From: a virus
Virus record (IMG/VR): IMGVR_UViG_3300045961_000282
Coordinates: 142,258-206,257 of that record
Length of the DNA stretch: 64,000 nt
Strand: one strand, 5' to 3'
Shown one piece after another: positions 1 to 7,330 of the stretch. Made by a program: the position numbers and the translations under genes. The notes under the pieces were generated by a model that saw nothing but the letters and a program-made list of their open reading frames with translations, made no database searches and was not told the origin of the DNA. Each line of letters opens with the position of its first letter. The stretch's first letter is position 1.

Positions 1-496
1 CGGTCTGGGTGGCAGGAGAAGGGTTCGACAAATAGGGGGTTGATCGACTGTAGAAGGTAAATGCAGTTCCGGGGTACAGGTATTTCTCTACCAATCTCAC
101 GTCGGCTGACTTCTGCTTGTAGTACACGACGATGTATGGGTAGTAGAACTTTCCGTACTGATCCTTGTACAGAATCGAATTTCTTCCTGCCAATGTCGCA
201 GTGATTCCGTTGTCTGAGGTTTTGAGCATCGGGACGGTGCTGTAGCCACCAGTGGAGGCGTTGTACGCGTAGGCGAGCGCTGATGTGATAACTCCACAGG
301 TCGTTGTCACCGACGCGGTGCTGCTCATGGTGGGAGCACTTGTGCCCGCCCCAGCCACGGACCCGCTGGCTGCAGTCACGGTGAGCGTGGGGCTCTGGGT
401 GGCATCACAGTCCGCCGCCGACGCAGGGGGAACCACCACCACCCCCACCATCACCAGAGCAGCGGACAGGGCAAGGGCAAGGCGGCGGCGGATCAT
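1..496 (-). CDS. Secreted protein, partial (3' end beyond left edge)
   Basis: The leftward frame opens with MIRRR, a long hydrophobic run and PPASAADC, a clear Sec signal peptide with a likely cleavage site after ASA, so the product is probably exported. The mature part is Thr/Ser-rich with several Tyr (FYYPYIVVYYK) and continues past the left edge without a stop. An in-frame ATG at 533 would add 12 residues before the signal peptide, so 496 is preferred. The family is not recognised. Confidence 0.75.
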   Translation of the reverse strand, partial: MIRRRLALALSAALVMVGVVVVPPASAADCDATQSPTLTVTAASGSVAGAGTSAPTMSSTASVTTTCGVITSALAYAYNASTGGYSTVPMLKTSDNGITATLAGRNSILYKDQYGKFYYPYIVVYYKQKSADVRLVEKYLYPGTAFTFYSRSTPYLSNPSPATQT

Positions 497-552
497 GGAA
501 CTCACGGTAGCCCACGAAGGGCCGTGAACCATACGGTACCGACGAACTTTCT

Positions 553-981
553 TCAGCAGCCGCCCACGGCTCCATCACCCAAGTACCCACTGCTGTACTG
601 CTGGATGTCCGCGACGTCCACGCGCGTCCAGCCGATGGCCGTCACATCCGGTGGCTCTCCGACGATGGGGTAGATCACGAACTCTGTCCCGTCGGGGAAG
701 ACCTCCTGCGTCCCTGCGGCGCGCGACCCGTCGATGGTCAACCACTGCTGAACCGACTCGGAGAAGATCGTCCCAGTCAGACCATCGACGTTCTTCCCGC
801 GAACGGCCCAGACCATGAAGTCAAACGAATGTTCGACAAACTCTCCGGGATGCTCCACGAGGTTGCTGATCATGTAGATGCACCGCAGATCCTCAACCAC
901 TGGTTCCGATGTCGGCTGCGGTGCTACGGGAACCACGGAGCAGCCGGTCAGCAGCAGCACGGCCACCCATGTCTCACGCAT
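553..981 (-). CDS. Small lipoprotein
   Basis: About 142 residues. The N-terminus MRETWVAVLLLTGCS has a typical lipobox (LLTGC), so the protein is probably lipid-anchored on the host membrane; such lipoproteins sometimes mediate superinfection exclusion, which is inference here. The start codon overlaps the stop of the upstream gene (ATGCGTGA), indicating translational coupling and deciding this start over an upstream ATG. The rest is an acidic, soluble domain with no recognised motif. Confidence 0.8.
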   Translation of the reverse strand: MRETWVAVLLLTGCSVVPVAPQPTSEPVVEDLRCIYMISNLVEHPGEFVEHSFDFMVWAVRGKNVDGLTGTIFSESVQQWLTIDGSRAAGTQEVFPDGTEFVIYPIVGEPPDVTAIGWTRVDVADIQQYSSGYLGDGAVGGC

Positions 982-1342
982 CGCTGTCCATCCTCGGCAG
1001 GACGTAGAACTCCGTGCGCCGCAGCACCTCTTGGGCACGCAGCACCTCGATGGAGATCCGCTGAGCGGTCTCCCGCTTCTCCCACATGAACAATTGCTTT
1101 CGCGCGACCCGGCACAGATCCATTGCCTTCGCCAGCGATTTCAGTGCTACAGCACGTACCTCATCCTCGACGTAGGTCGGACCAGCAATGAACGCCCCGC
1201 GGGAGATGGTGTCGCTGACTTCGGCCAGCATCATCTCCGCCGCCCACACCTGCGCGTCGGAGTCGGCCGTAGTCAGTTCACCGAAACTCAGCAGCCCAGT
1301 AGCCGTGTCCAACTGCGCCACCAGCGCTGCGCTGTCGTTCAC
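974..1342 (-). CDS. Hypothetical helical protein, EV-x-LP family member
   Basis: About 122 residues. The start is GTG, overlapping the TGA of the upstream gene as GTGA with an AGGAG site just before it. The protein is mostly helical and ends in RRTEFYVLPRMDSDA. The same ending (E-V/F-Y/H-x-L/M-P) closes five genes at 12.6-14.6 kb, so it is probably a separated member of that paralogous family. Function unknown. Confidence 0.8.
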   Translation of the reverse strand: MNDSAALVAQLDTATGLLSFGELTTADSDAQVWAAEMMLAEVSDTISRGAFIAGPTYVEDEVRAVALKSLAKAMDLCRVARKQLFMWEKRETAQRISIEVLRAQEVLRRTEFYVLPRMDSDA

Positions 1343-1836
1343 GCTCCACTCCTGAATGCCCGATGCGCTCCGCCGATCCCTGCACCCTTCCACGCCTGCA
1401 CCACTGCAGCGACGGATTCGGAGTCCACCGTCAGTTGCTGGCCAGAGGAGGAGCGATCAAGGGCAGGCATCGGATGGAACTCCACCGAGGAGCAGCGCTC
1501 CAGAGCCATCTCAGTCCACGACGACAGCATCCGAATTCGACTGAACAACATCTCCCCGTTCCGCGGGTAGGTCGCCGCCGCCCGCGGAAGTTGCTCGATC
1601 TGCTCGATGATGGAGGCCAGCAGTTTGTCCATGTGCACCTCCGTCTCCCGCGGTGCTACGTGGTGTTCGGCCTGCCAGATCTGCTGCGCCTTGGAGGAGT
1701 CCACAGCCAGATGCACGGCGTGACGGGAGACCGCAGCGGCGATGATTTCCTCAGCGGCCTGTGGATCATGGATGGTCGCCGACACCACTGCCAGCCGATC
1801 GCGCATGTCGTTCATCGCTCGATAGAAGGCGCTCAC
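1339..1836 (-). CDS. Hypothetical helical protein
   Basis: About 165 residues, predicted mainly alpha-helical (AAEEIIAAAVSRHAVHLAV, MDKLLASIIEQIEQLP). It overlaps both neighbours by 4 nt and so belongs to one coupled leftward operon running from 2435 to 553. It contains no recognised catalytic motif. Its context suggests a minor virion or host-interaction protein, which is inference only. Confidence 0.8.
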   Translation of the reverse strand: MSAFYRAMNDMRDRLAVVSATIHDPQAAEEIIAAAVSRHAVHLAVDSSKAQQIWQAEHHVAPRETEVHMDKLLASIIEQIEQLPRAAATYPRNGEMLFSRIRMLSSWTEMALERCSSVEFHPMPALDRSSSGQQLTVDSESVAAVVQAWKGAGIGGAHRAFRSGA

Positions 1837-2435
1837 AGGGCCACCTTGTAGACGTGCCGGGTCCCGTCCGGCTCGGTCAGGATGTAGGTGATCGTCCCCG
1901 TTGCGGAAGAGGTCTGCACGTCACACGTGGTCCCGCGCGGCAACTCCCTGCCGTCGAGGTGGTAGATCGGAACCGACGGCGGCAGGACCACAGCAGCCAT
2001 GCCGTCGACGTCGATGACCCGTTCCTCCTCGTCGGAGAACGACACCATCAGCGACGGCGCAGCAGGCATCGGACGAGGCGCGGACTTCGGCGCCTGAGGC
2101 AGGGGGTAGGAATCCACATTCCTCAACAGGGCTTCAAGGGTGGCGATCTGCGCGACGATCGACCACAGCGACCGCCGGGCCACATCTGCGGGGACCACCG
2201 GCAGTTCGCGTGCGCAGGACAGGATCGAGTGCACCGCTGCATCGATGGAGTCGACCACCTCAGGATCGCCGACCATCACCACCCGAGCGCTGACGACCGG
2301 CGAGAGTCGGGCAACCAACGCATCCACCTCGTGGGTGATCGACTCTCCAGAGATGATCCCCTGCACCATTCGTTGCGCATCCAGCGTTGCGCGATGCAGC
2401 ACTGGTTGCCAGTCGATGGCAGCGGTCATCGCCAA
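1833..2435 (-). CDS. Hypothetical protein, first gene of leftward operon
   Basis: About 200 residues. The N-terminal 110 residues are helical and resemble the organisation of the next gene (repeated short helices, ARELPVVPADVARRSLW). A Pro/Ala-rich linker then joins a beta-rich C-terminal domain with TSSATGTITYILTEPDGTR. It starts the operon beside the repeat-rich non-coding stretch. Function is not recognised. Confidence 0.8.
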   Translation of the reverse strand: MAMTAAIDWQPVLHRATLDAQRMVQGIISGESITHEVDALVARLSPVVSARVVMVGDPEVVDSIDAAVHSILSCARELPVVPADVARRSLWSIVAQIATLEALLRNVDSYPLPQAPKSAPRPMPAAPSLMVSFSDEEERVIDVDGMAAVVLPPSVPIYHLDGRELPRGTTCDVQTSSATGTITYILTEPDGTRHVYKVAL

Positions 2436-3050
2436 AGCCTATCAACCTATCCACCCATGCCCCCTCCGGTGCTACGCAGCGTATCGGTGCGGGCACCCCC
2501 GCTAGGGGGTGGGTGGACCCGAGGGTTCGACAGCGACGAGGCGGCACCGCGGGTCCCGCGGGTTCCGCGGGTTCGACAGGCGGGGCGGGACTCTTCCCGG
2601 GGGCGGATACGTGGCAAAGGCGAAATCGCAGATTTCGGCTGATGGTGGAGCCGTTCCGCAGGAACGGATACGTTACGTAGCAGGACTTGAATTTTTTGAT
2701 AGGTGGGGAGGGGGGACCCCCTAGGTATCCCACCGCCCCCCCAAACGTTTCCTGAAAGTGCCGGGGGGGTTCGGTCCAACGGTGCGTTTCGGTCCAACGG
2801 TGGCAACGGTGCAACGGCCCCCACCGACCCCGGTCGCGCGCACGGGAGGCGGGGGGATCGTTTCGGTTCGAGGGTTTCGGACGGTTCCGGTCCCCATCGG
2901 CCCAACGGGACAACCGGACGTCAATCGTGTTCGTCGAATCACGTCGGGGCCAATGGATGCATGGCCCCCAAGCCAAGGGGCAGGCAAGGGGGGCCTCAGG
3001 GGGGCGAGGGAGCCTAGGGGCAGGCACAGGGGCTGGGCAGGACAAGCAAA
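2436..3050. repeat. Repeat-rich non-coding stretch with paired palindromes
   Basis: No convincing gene. The stretch holds three GCGGGTT-type repeats (about 2551-2572), two 17-bp palindromes with identical geometry (2621-2637 and 2651-2667, 7-bp arms around GCA), GGATACGT beside both, a TTGAATTTTTTGAT run and two copies of TTCGGTCCAACGGTG (about 2768-2802) plus further CAACGGTG copies. One reverse copy of the dispersed 12-mer lies at 2830. It could be a cis-acting control or packaging region. Confidence 0.6.
2621..2667. repeat. Two 7-3-7 palindromes
   Basis: CGAAATC-GCA-GATTTCG (2621-2637) and CCGTTCC-GCA-GGAACGG (2651-2667) are perfect inverted repeats of different sequence but the same arm length and the same GCA centre. 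They lie 13 bp apart, with GGATACGT before the first and GGATACGTT overlapping the end of the second. Confidence 0.7.
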
Positions 3051-3083
3051 AGGCCCCTAGGACCTGTGGGGTCCTAGGGGCCT
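3051..3083 (-). terminator. Terminator of the 51-aa gene
   Basis: Perfect 14-bp inverted repeat AGGCCCCTAGGACC / GGTCCTAGGGGCCT, followed on the minus strand by TTTTGC. Confidence 0.8.
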
Positions 3084-3093
3084 CTGCTGGGGG

Positions 3094-3249
3094 CTACCAG
3101 TCACTCTGGGGGGCGTTGGGGCTGCCCAGAACCCAGAACGTGGCTTCGCGATCACTCATGCCTGCCCTGCGCGCCCTGCGAATCGCGAACAAGTCGCGCC
3201 AGCGCACGTGGGGCCAGACCTCGCCAGTCGCGCTGTTGATGATCTCCAT
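3094..3249 (-). CDS. Small protein, 51 aa
   Basis: MEIINSATGEVWPHVRWRD through to NAPQSDW. A strong AAAGGAG site lies 9 nt before ATG, the leader carries the conserved GAGCRAGGGA-type stem-loop, and a terminator follows, so this is a complete single-gene unit. Arg-rich and soluble (IRRARRAG). It resembles small actinophage proteins of unknown function. Confidence 0.75.
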   Translation of the reverse strand: MEIINSATGEVWPHVRWRDLFAIRRARRAGMSDREATFWVLGSPNAPQSDW

Positions 3250-3303
3250 GGGGGCTATCTCCTTTGCGTGGGGGGTCAGGGGACTCTCCCCTGCTCACCT
3301 AGA
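3250..3303 (-). promoter_or_regulatory. Promoter and stem-loop leader (type B)
   Basis: On the minus strand a TATAGTTATCT -10 region is followed by GTGAGCAGGGGAGAGTCCCC. The stem AGGGGA/TCCCCT (3278-3292) corresponds to the stem in six other leaders of this window but with different paired bases. Confidence 0.65.
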
Positions 3304-3393
3304 TAACTATACATGATTGGACTAGCAAAGGCTACCTTGGCAGGGGGCTGGGAGCCTGCGCCCCCACAGGAGTGGTGCTCACCTGAGGCAGGT

Positions 3394-3423
3394 TTGACAC
3401 GTAACAATATCTAGTGCTAAGGT
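3394..3423 (+). promoter_or_regulatory. Promoter
   Basis: TTGACA (3394-3399), 18-bp spacer, TAAGGT (3418-3423), then a short leader and GAAAGGA before the ATG at 3473. Confidence 0.75.
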
Positions 3424-3472
3424 TGTACCAACAGCCCGGGGAAAGGCCCCGGGGACCTGAAAGGAAACACTC

Positions 3473-3799
3473 ATGGACTTCCTCGTCACCATCCTCGCGA
3501 TCGTCGTTCTGTTCAAGGTTCTGGCGTGGATGTTCGACAAGGTGCTTGGCCCCTTCCTGCTGGCCATTCCGATTGGCATCGTGATCTACCCGTTCGTGCT
3601 GCTCTGGCAGTTCAGCCCCGTGCTGTTCGTGATCCTCGTTGTGGTCGTGCCCGCGCTGGTCGCCAAGCCCGCGTGGAACGCCTACAAGGAGAACCGCGAG
3701 ATCAAGGCGCAGGCCAAGGCCATCGCATGGCGGCGCATGATGGAGAAGCATCAGGAGACCGTCCGCGAACTGGAGAGCAAGGGCATCCAGTTCAAGTGA
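3473..3799 (+). CDS. Small membrane protein with basic cytoplasmic tail
   Basis: 108 residues. Two or three hydrophobic segments fill residues 1-65 (MDFLVTILAIVVLFKVLAWM; FLLAIPIGIVIYPFVLLW; VLFVILVVVVPALVA). A charged helical tail follows (NREIKAQAKAIAWRRMMEKH). The start is set by GAAAGGAAACACTC before ATG. It is monocistronic between its own promoter and a terminator. A holin or membrane-remodelling role is possible but not shown. Confidence 0.85.
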   Translation: MDFLVTILAIVVLFKVLAWMFDKVLGPFLLAIPIGIVIYPFVLLWQFSPVLFVILVVVVPALVAKPAWNAYKENREIKAQAKAIAWRRMMEKHQETVRELESKGIQFK

Positions 3800-3808
3800 T
3801 GCACCAAC

Positions 3809-3845
3809 AGAACCCCCACCGTCCACGGTCGACGGTGGGGGTTCT
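3809..3845 (+). terminator. Terminator
   Basis: Perfect 15-bp arms AGAACCCCCACCGTC / GACGGTGGGGGTTCT. Confidence 0.8.
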
Positions 3846-3877
3846 GCCGTCTCCACCGCGCTTGCTATGGTTCCCCC

Positions 3878-4378
3878 ATGAGCGACCTTCCCGTGACCCC
3901 GTACCCCGACCCGACCGGCATCAACACGGCGGGGTGGTCGGGAAGCGAGACCTCGCATGAGGCGGCATTGCATGCCGTGGTTTCCGGCGATGACCGTCGG
4001 GTGCAGGCCCGGGCCCTTCGCATGCTGGCCGCGGCCGGGCCCGATGGGCTGACCTCGAAGGAGTTCGGCATCGCCACGGGCATCCATCACGGTCGCTCGT
4101 CCGGCGCGATGAGCGTGCTGCATCAGGCCGGACTGGTCGCCCGGCTCAGGGATCGCCGTGGCCGCTATGAGATCTACGTGCTGCCCGATGAGGTGCGAGG
4201 CCGCAAGGTGTCGACCCGGCGGCACAACAAACCCAAGAGCGCCGCGGACTACAAGCGGGGATGGGATGAAGGTCGCGCCGAACTGCTGTCGATCCTCGCC
4301 GGGATGTCTCAGGAGGAGCGGGACTTCATCATCGAGCGGGCCGCGGCGCTGCATGACTCCCAGCCGCCGCTGTTCTGA
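3878..4378 (+). CDS. Winged-helix DNA-binding protein
   Basis: 166 residues. Residues about 45-105 read as a MarR-like winged helix: helices ARALRMLAAAGPDGLTSKEF and GRSSGAMSVLHQAGLVARL, then a wing DRRGRYEIYVL. It shares the HHG-x2-SG-x2-S-x-LH pattern with the protein encoded at 4620, so the two are paralogues. The C-terminus has a YKRGWDEGRAELL helix like the repeats of that paralogue. Translation is probably leaderless: TATGGT lies 9 nt before ATG and no ribosome site is visible. Likely a transcriptional regulator. Confidence 0.8.
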   Translation: MSDLPVTPYPDPTGINTAGWSGSETSHEAALHAVVSGDDRRVQARALRMLAAAGPDGLTSKEFGIATGIHHGRSSGAMSVLHQAGLVARLRDRRGRYEIYVLPDEVRGRKVSTRRHNKPKSAADYKRGWDEGRAELLSILAGMSQEERDFIIERAAALHDSQPPLF

Positions 4379-4383
4379 GCGTT

Positions 4384-4459
4384 TTGATTCTGCGCACCGC
4401 TAGTGCTATGCTTGATCCATGAGCGAGGGAGAGTCCCCCGCCTAGCGAAAGGGAACCCG
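4384..4459 (+). promoter_or_regulatory. Promoter and stem-loop leader (type B)
   Basis: TTGATT, 17-bp spacer, TATGCT, then GAGCGAGGGAGAGTCCCCCG forming a GGGA/TCCC stem, then CGAAAGGG before the ATG at 4460. Confidence 0.75.
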
Positions 4460-4549
4460 ATGAACCCGTACACGATGGACCGAAGCCTGATCCGCTGGCT
4501 GGAAGGCCGCGAGGAGCCCGCCGAAGTGGAGCAGGACTGGGAGGACTGA
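4460..4549 (+). CDS. Microprotein, 29 aa
   Basis: MNPYTMDRSLIRWLEGREEP followed by AEVEQDWED. It has its own promoter, a type B leader, a GAAAGGG ribosome site and a terminator immediately after the stop, so it is likely expressed despite its size. An acidic amphipathic helix; function unknown. Confidence 0.65.
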   Translation: MNPYTMDRSLIRWLEGREEPAEVEQDWED

Positions 4550-4557
4550 TTCCCCCG

Positions 4558-4592
4558 GAAAGCCCCGGTTCCCGAAAGGGACCGGGGCTTTC
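4558..4592 (+). terminator. Terminator
   Basis: GAAAGCCCCGGTTCCC-GAAA-GGGACCGGGGCTTTC with a GAAA tetraloop. Confidence 0.85.
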
Positions 4593-4619
4593 GTATGCCC
4601 ACCGCCGTATGATTGCCTG

Positions 4620-5537
4620 ATGACCAACGACACCCCCCGCAAGGCGCCCAAGATTGCCGCGGCGCGCGAGATTCTCTGGAACGCGGGATACAGCGGCCTG
4701 ACGTGGCGCGACTACGCCGATGCGACCGGCGCCCACCATGGTGCGGCCTCCGGGATGCTGTCCCGGCTGCATCGCGATGGCGATGCCCTGCGGCTGGCCG
4801 AGAAGCGGGGCGCGGATTCGGTCTACGTCGCGCCGGAGTTCCGAATCAACCGGGATATTGTTCCGCCGAAGAAGCGCGCCGCGGAGCCGATCGCTCCCCT
4901 CCCCGTGGCTTCCGAGACTCCCCCGGCCATCGACATGGACGCCGTGTGGCGCGATGCCTACGCCGAGGGCGTGGCCGCCGGTCGCGCGCACGAGCGGACG
5001 ATGGCCGAGAACGCCCGGGCTGAGCACGATGAGGCGATCCGGCTGGCCGGGTTCGCCGAGGGCGTGGCGCAGGGGGTGGCCGACCTCGAGGCCGCCCGAA
5101 GCGCGGCGTTCGCCGACGGGGTGGCCAAGGGCCGAGCCGACGCCCCGCCAACCGAGGATGCCGAGGCGGCCCGCCGGGAAGGCTTCGAGGCCGGTCGCGC
5201 GCAGGCCGAGGCCGAGTGGCAGGCCGGGTATGACGAGGGCGTCAAGGTCGGCGGCGACATCGCAATCGCGGAGATGAAGCAGCGGATGGTCGACGCCGGG
5301 GGCGAGCCGTACCTCAAGGGCCGCGCCGTGGGGCGCAAGGAGGGCGAGGAGGCGCTTCGGCGCCATGCGACCAAGGTGGCTGCCGAGATCGCCCGGGCCA
5401 TCCGGGCCAACGGGTCTCCGGTCAAGACGCACCACAGCACGTGCTGGATGCAGCACCCGGAGTGCGCCGTGAAGGCCGTGGTGCAGGGCATCGGGGTGAC
5501 GCCGGATCGGTTCCGCTCCGAGGTCAATGTCGCCTGA
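4620..5537 (+). CDS. Winged-helix protein with Gly/Ala helical repeats
   Basis: 305 residues. Residues about 10-75 form a winged helix homologous to the protein at 3878 (GAHHGAASGMLSRLHRDG, wing DSVYVAPEF). Residues about 105-235 carry at least five repeats of the form (Y/F)-x2-G-x3-G-x-A, such as AYAEGVAAGRA, GFAEGVAQGVA and AFADGVAKGRA, suggesting a long repeat helix or coiled coil. The C-terminus has Cys/His residues (THHSTCWMQHPECAV). Probably leaderless: TATGAT ends 7 nt before ATG. Likely a DNA-binding oligomer, possibly bridging. Confidence 0.8.
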   Translation: MTNDTPRKAPKIAAAREILWNAGYSGLTWRDYADATGAHHGAASGMLSRLHRDGDALRLAEKRGADSVYVAPEFRINRDIVPPKKRAAEPIAPLPVASETPPAIDMDAVWRDAYAEGVAAGRAHERTMAENARAEHDEAIRLAGFAEGVAQGVADLEAARSAAFADGVAKGRADAPPTEDAEAARREGFEAGRAQAEAEWQAGYDEGVKVGGDIAIAEMKQRMVDAGGEPYLKGRAVGRKEGEEALRRHATKVAAEIARAIRANGSPVKTHHSTCWMQHPECAVKAVVQGIGVTPDRFRSEVNVA

Positions 5538-5538
5538 C

Positions 5539-5568
5539 TTGACGCCGTTCCAGGAGTCGTGCTAAGGT
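5539..5568 (+). promoter_or_regulatory. Promoter
   Basis: TTGACG (5539-5544), 18-bp spacer, TAAGGT (5563-5568), then a CAACACCACGACGAAGGG leader. Confidence 0.75.
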
Positions 5569-5597
5569 TGTACCAACACCACGACGAAGGGAACATC

Positions 5598-5726
5598 ATG
5601 AAGACCTGCTACAACTGCGACGAGGCCCTCACCGGCCCGGTCAAGACGATCGGCGACTACGTGTGGGACGAGGTGGACGGCGAGGTGCACGAGGAGTTCC
5701 TCGTGCACGTCACCTGCCCCGCCTAG
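5598..5726 (+). CDS. Small Cys-pair protein, 42 aa
   Basis: MKTCYNCDEALTGPV through HVTCPA. CYNC and a single C-terminal Cys suggest a small zinc ribbon. It has its own promoter, a GAAGGG ribosome site, and a terminator 9 nt after the stop. Acidic. Function unknown. Confidence 0.7.
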   Translation: MKTCYNCDEALTGPVKTIGDYVWDEVDGEVHEEFLVHVTCPA

Positions 5727-5735
5727 CGGGCACGC

Positions 5736-5773
5736 AAAAGGCCCCGGAACCCGAAAGGGAACCGGGGCCTTTT
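5736..5773. terminator. Bidirectional terminator
   Basis: AAAAGGCCCCGG...CCGGGGCCTTTT stem with a GAAA loop region lies between convergent genes and has a T/A run on both sides. Confidence 0.85.
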
Positions 5774-5781
5774 GCGTTGCC

Positions 5782-6132
5782 TCAGGCCTCGACGTGCTCC
5801 GGGGCCGGGGGGTTGTTCACGATGTAGGCATCCATGACGTGCTTCGGGATGCGGCCCCGATCCGGGACCGGCAGGCCGTTGGCCCGTGCCCACTGCCGGA
5901 CCTCGCTGCCACCCTTCGAGCGGCGCTTGCCCGTGCGTGCGCGACCGGCGATCGGGGTGCTGGTGGTCGGGCGGCCCGCGGCGATGAACGGGGCCAGCGC
6001 GTTGGCCAGCATCTCGCGGTTCGCCGCGCCGAGGTCGATCTCGTAAGACTTCCCGTCAAGGGCGAACGTCACGAGACGAACGCCGTCCTCGCTTCCATCG
6101 AGGTCGTCGATCTTCACCTGTCGCATTGCCAT
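5782..6132 (-). CDS. lsr2: Lsr2-like nucleoid-associated protein
   Basis: 116 residues, matching the usual Lsr2 length. The N-terminal dimerisation domain reads KIDDLDGSEDGVRLVTFALD and LGAANREMLANAL. The C-terminal DNA-binding domain has VRQWARANGLPVPDRGRIP followed by KHVMDAY, the hallmark Lsr2 helix-turn-helix. Lsr2 is an H-NS analogue that silences AT-rich DNA in Actinobacteria; phage copies may counter or exploit host silencing. The start at 6132 gives AGGAG a 7-nt spacing, better than the ATG at 6138. The usual RGR AT-hook appears as DRGRI. Confidence 0.93.
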   Translation of the reverse strand: MAMRQVKIDDLDGSEDGVRLVTFALDGKSYEIDLGAANREMLANALAPFIAAGRPTTSTPIAGRARTGKRRSKGGSEVRQWARANGLPVPDRGRIPKHVMDAYIVNNPPAPEHVEA

Positions 6133-6207
6133 CGTCATTCTCCTGTCGCTTTTTGGTGGGTGGTGGAGAAACAATATCGGACCCCACTGACATCGCGCGA
6201 GATGACA

Positions 6208-6303
6208 TCACCACTTCAGCAGGATTCCGAGGAACAGGAACACCCCCCATCCGAGCAGGAACACGGTCAGCAGGGCCATGTCGTCCTCGTGGTCGCGCTT
6301 CAT
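6208..6303 (-). CDS. Small membrane protein, 31 aa
   Basis: MKRDHEDDMALLTVFLLGWG then VFLFLGILLKW. A charged N-terminus is followed by one transmembrane helix. No ribosome site is visible; TAGGGT lies 9 nt upstream, fitting the leaderless pattern seen elsewhere here. Possible but unproven. Confidence 0.5.
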   Translation of the reverse strand: MKRDHEDDMALLTVFLLGWGVFLFLGILLKW

Positions 6304-6461
6304 GGACCGGAACCCTACACGCGCTGCTATGCTGGTGCCTTAATTTGATTGGTTGGGCGAACCGGGACAGGCTTGGCTCCGCGTGTAGGAAGCCGGAGCG
6401 CTTTGCAAGGTCAGAGCATTTGACGTTTGACCTAGATTCCCGCCGCTCCCCGGGGAGCCAA

Positions 6462-6497
6462 GGCCCCGGCGCCTCATTCGAACGAGGTTGCCGGGGC
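6462..6497 (+). terminator. Hairpin, likely terminator
   Basis: GGCCCCGG...CCGGGGCC with inner CCTC/GAGG pairing. Confidence 0.6.
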
Positions 6498-6571
6498 CGC
6501 CTCATGCGCGCGACCGGCCCCGGTGGGGCAAACAAGCATTGGACACCGATCCCGAACCCTCCCTAGAGTGA

Positions 6572-6601
6572 GTGCTGCCCGCGCTGGAACGCGGGCAGCA
6601 C
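6572..6601 (+). terminator. Hairpin upstream of HNH gene
   Basis: GTGCTGCCCGCG-CTGGAA-CGCGGGCAGCAC, perfect 12-bp arms, ending 26 nt before the HNH start codon. It could terminate upstream RNA or act in the 5' leader. Confidence 0.6.
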
Positions 6602-6627
6602 GAGCCCACCTAGGCAGAGGTGAACTG

Positions 6628-7329
6628 ATGACCAGTATGACCTGTTCGATCGACGGGTGCGACAAGCAAGCGCAGAAGCGCGGGTGGTGTATGGCGCACT
6701 ACTCTCGATGGCACCGTCACGGGGACCCGCTCAAAGGCGGTCCCTCTAGGCAGTCGAGCGATGCTGTGACCTGTTCGGTCGATGGATGCGAGAAGAAGGT
6801 CCAGAGGCGCGGGTGGTGCGCGGCGCACTACACGCGATGGCGTCGCCATGGTGACCCGCTCAAAGGTGGCCCGACGATGCGTCCCAAGGACGTGCTCATC
6901 GAGGAGTGGTTTTGGACGCAGACCAAACCAAACGGCGACTGCCTTGACTGGACGCTGGAGACGAACAATCAAGGCTACGGACACTTCACATGGGACGGCG
7001 AAAACTGGCGCACCCATGTGTTCTCATGGCTCGTCACCAACGGATCTACCAACGGCCTACAGGTTCTCCATCGCTGTGACCGACCGATGTGCGTGAACCC
7101 CGATCACCTGTGGCTTGGCACCATCTCCGACAACATGCGGGACAAGGTGGAAAAGGGGCTTCAAGCACGAGGTTTCGCCCTGCCTCACACCAAACTATCC
7201 GATGATGATGTGCGCGAACTTCGCCTGCTGTGGGCGACCGGAACGCTGTCGCAACAAGAAATAGCCTCCCAGTTCAGGATAACCGCGCCCTACGTATCTT
7301 TGATCGTGAACATGAAGCGGCGCCGGTAA
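6628..7329 (+). CDS. HNH endonuclease with duplicated zinc finger
   Basis: 233 residues. The N-terminus holds two copies of a 36-residue Cys module (CSIDGCDKQAQKRGWCMAHY and CSVDGCEKKVQRRGWCAAHY, each ending HGDPLKGG). The middle is an HNH_3-type nuclease core with VLHRCDRPMCVNPDHLWLG and DNMRDK. The C-terminus is a helix-turn-helix (LSQQEIASQFRITAPYVSLI) that probably gives site specificity. This is a free-standing homing endonuclease layout. The start is chosen at MTSMTCS, preceded by GCAGAGGTG. It converges with terL, 1 bp apart. Confidence 0.9.
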   Translation: MTSMTCSIDGCDKQAQKRGWCMAHYSRWHRHGDPLKGGPSRQSSDAVTCSVDGCEKKVQRRGWCAAHYTRWRRHGDPLKGGPTMRPKDVLIEEWFWTQTKPNGDCLDWTLETNNQGYGHFTWDGENWRTHVFSWLVTNGSTNGLQVLHRCDRPMCVNPDHLWLGTISDNMRDKVEKGLQARGFALPHTKLSDDDVRELRLLWATGTLSQQEIASQFRITAPYVSLIVNMKRRR

Positions 7330-7330
7330 G

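Larger units (their letters stand above)
6304..6627. other. Non-coding stretch, possible small RNA
   Basis: A TATGCT box near 6328 is followed by about 130 nt without an open frame, then a strong GC hairpin at 6462-6497, the dispersed 12-mer at 6506 and a second hairpin at 6572-6601. A small RNA transcribed rightward from about 6335 to 6497 would fit; nothing else is recognised. Confidence 0.35.

Noticed and set aside
2447-3060. Several overlapping open frames in the repeat-rich stretch
   Set aside because: Pro/Gly/Arg-rich in all frames, no start signals, and direct and inverted repeats dominate.
3332-4354. 340-residue leftward frame covering two rightward genes
   Set aside because: His/Gly/Arg-rich shadow sequence; both rightward genes on the other strand have promoters and recognisable folds.
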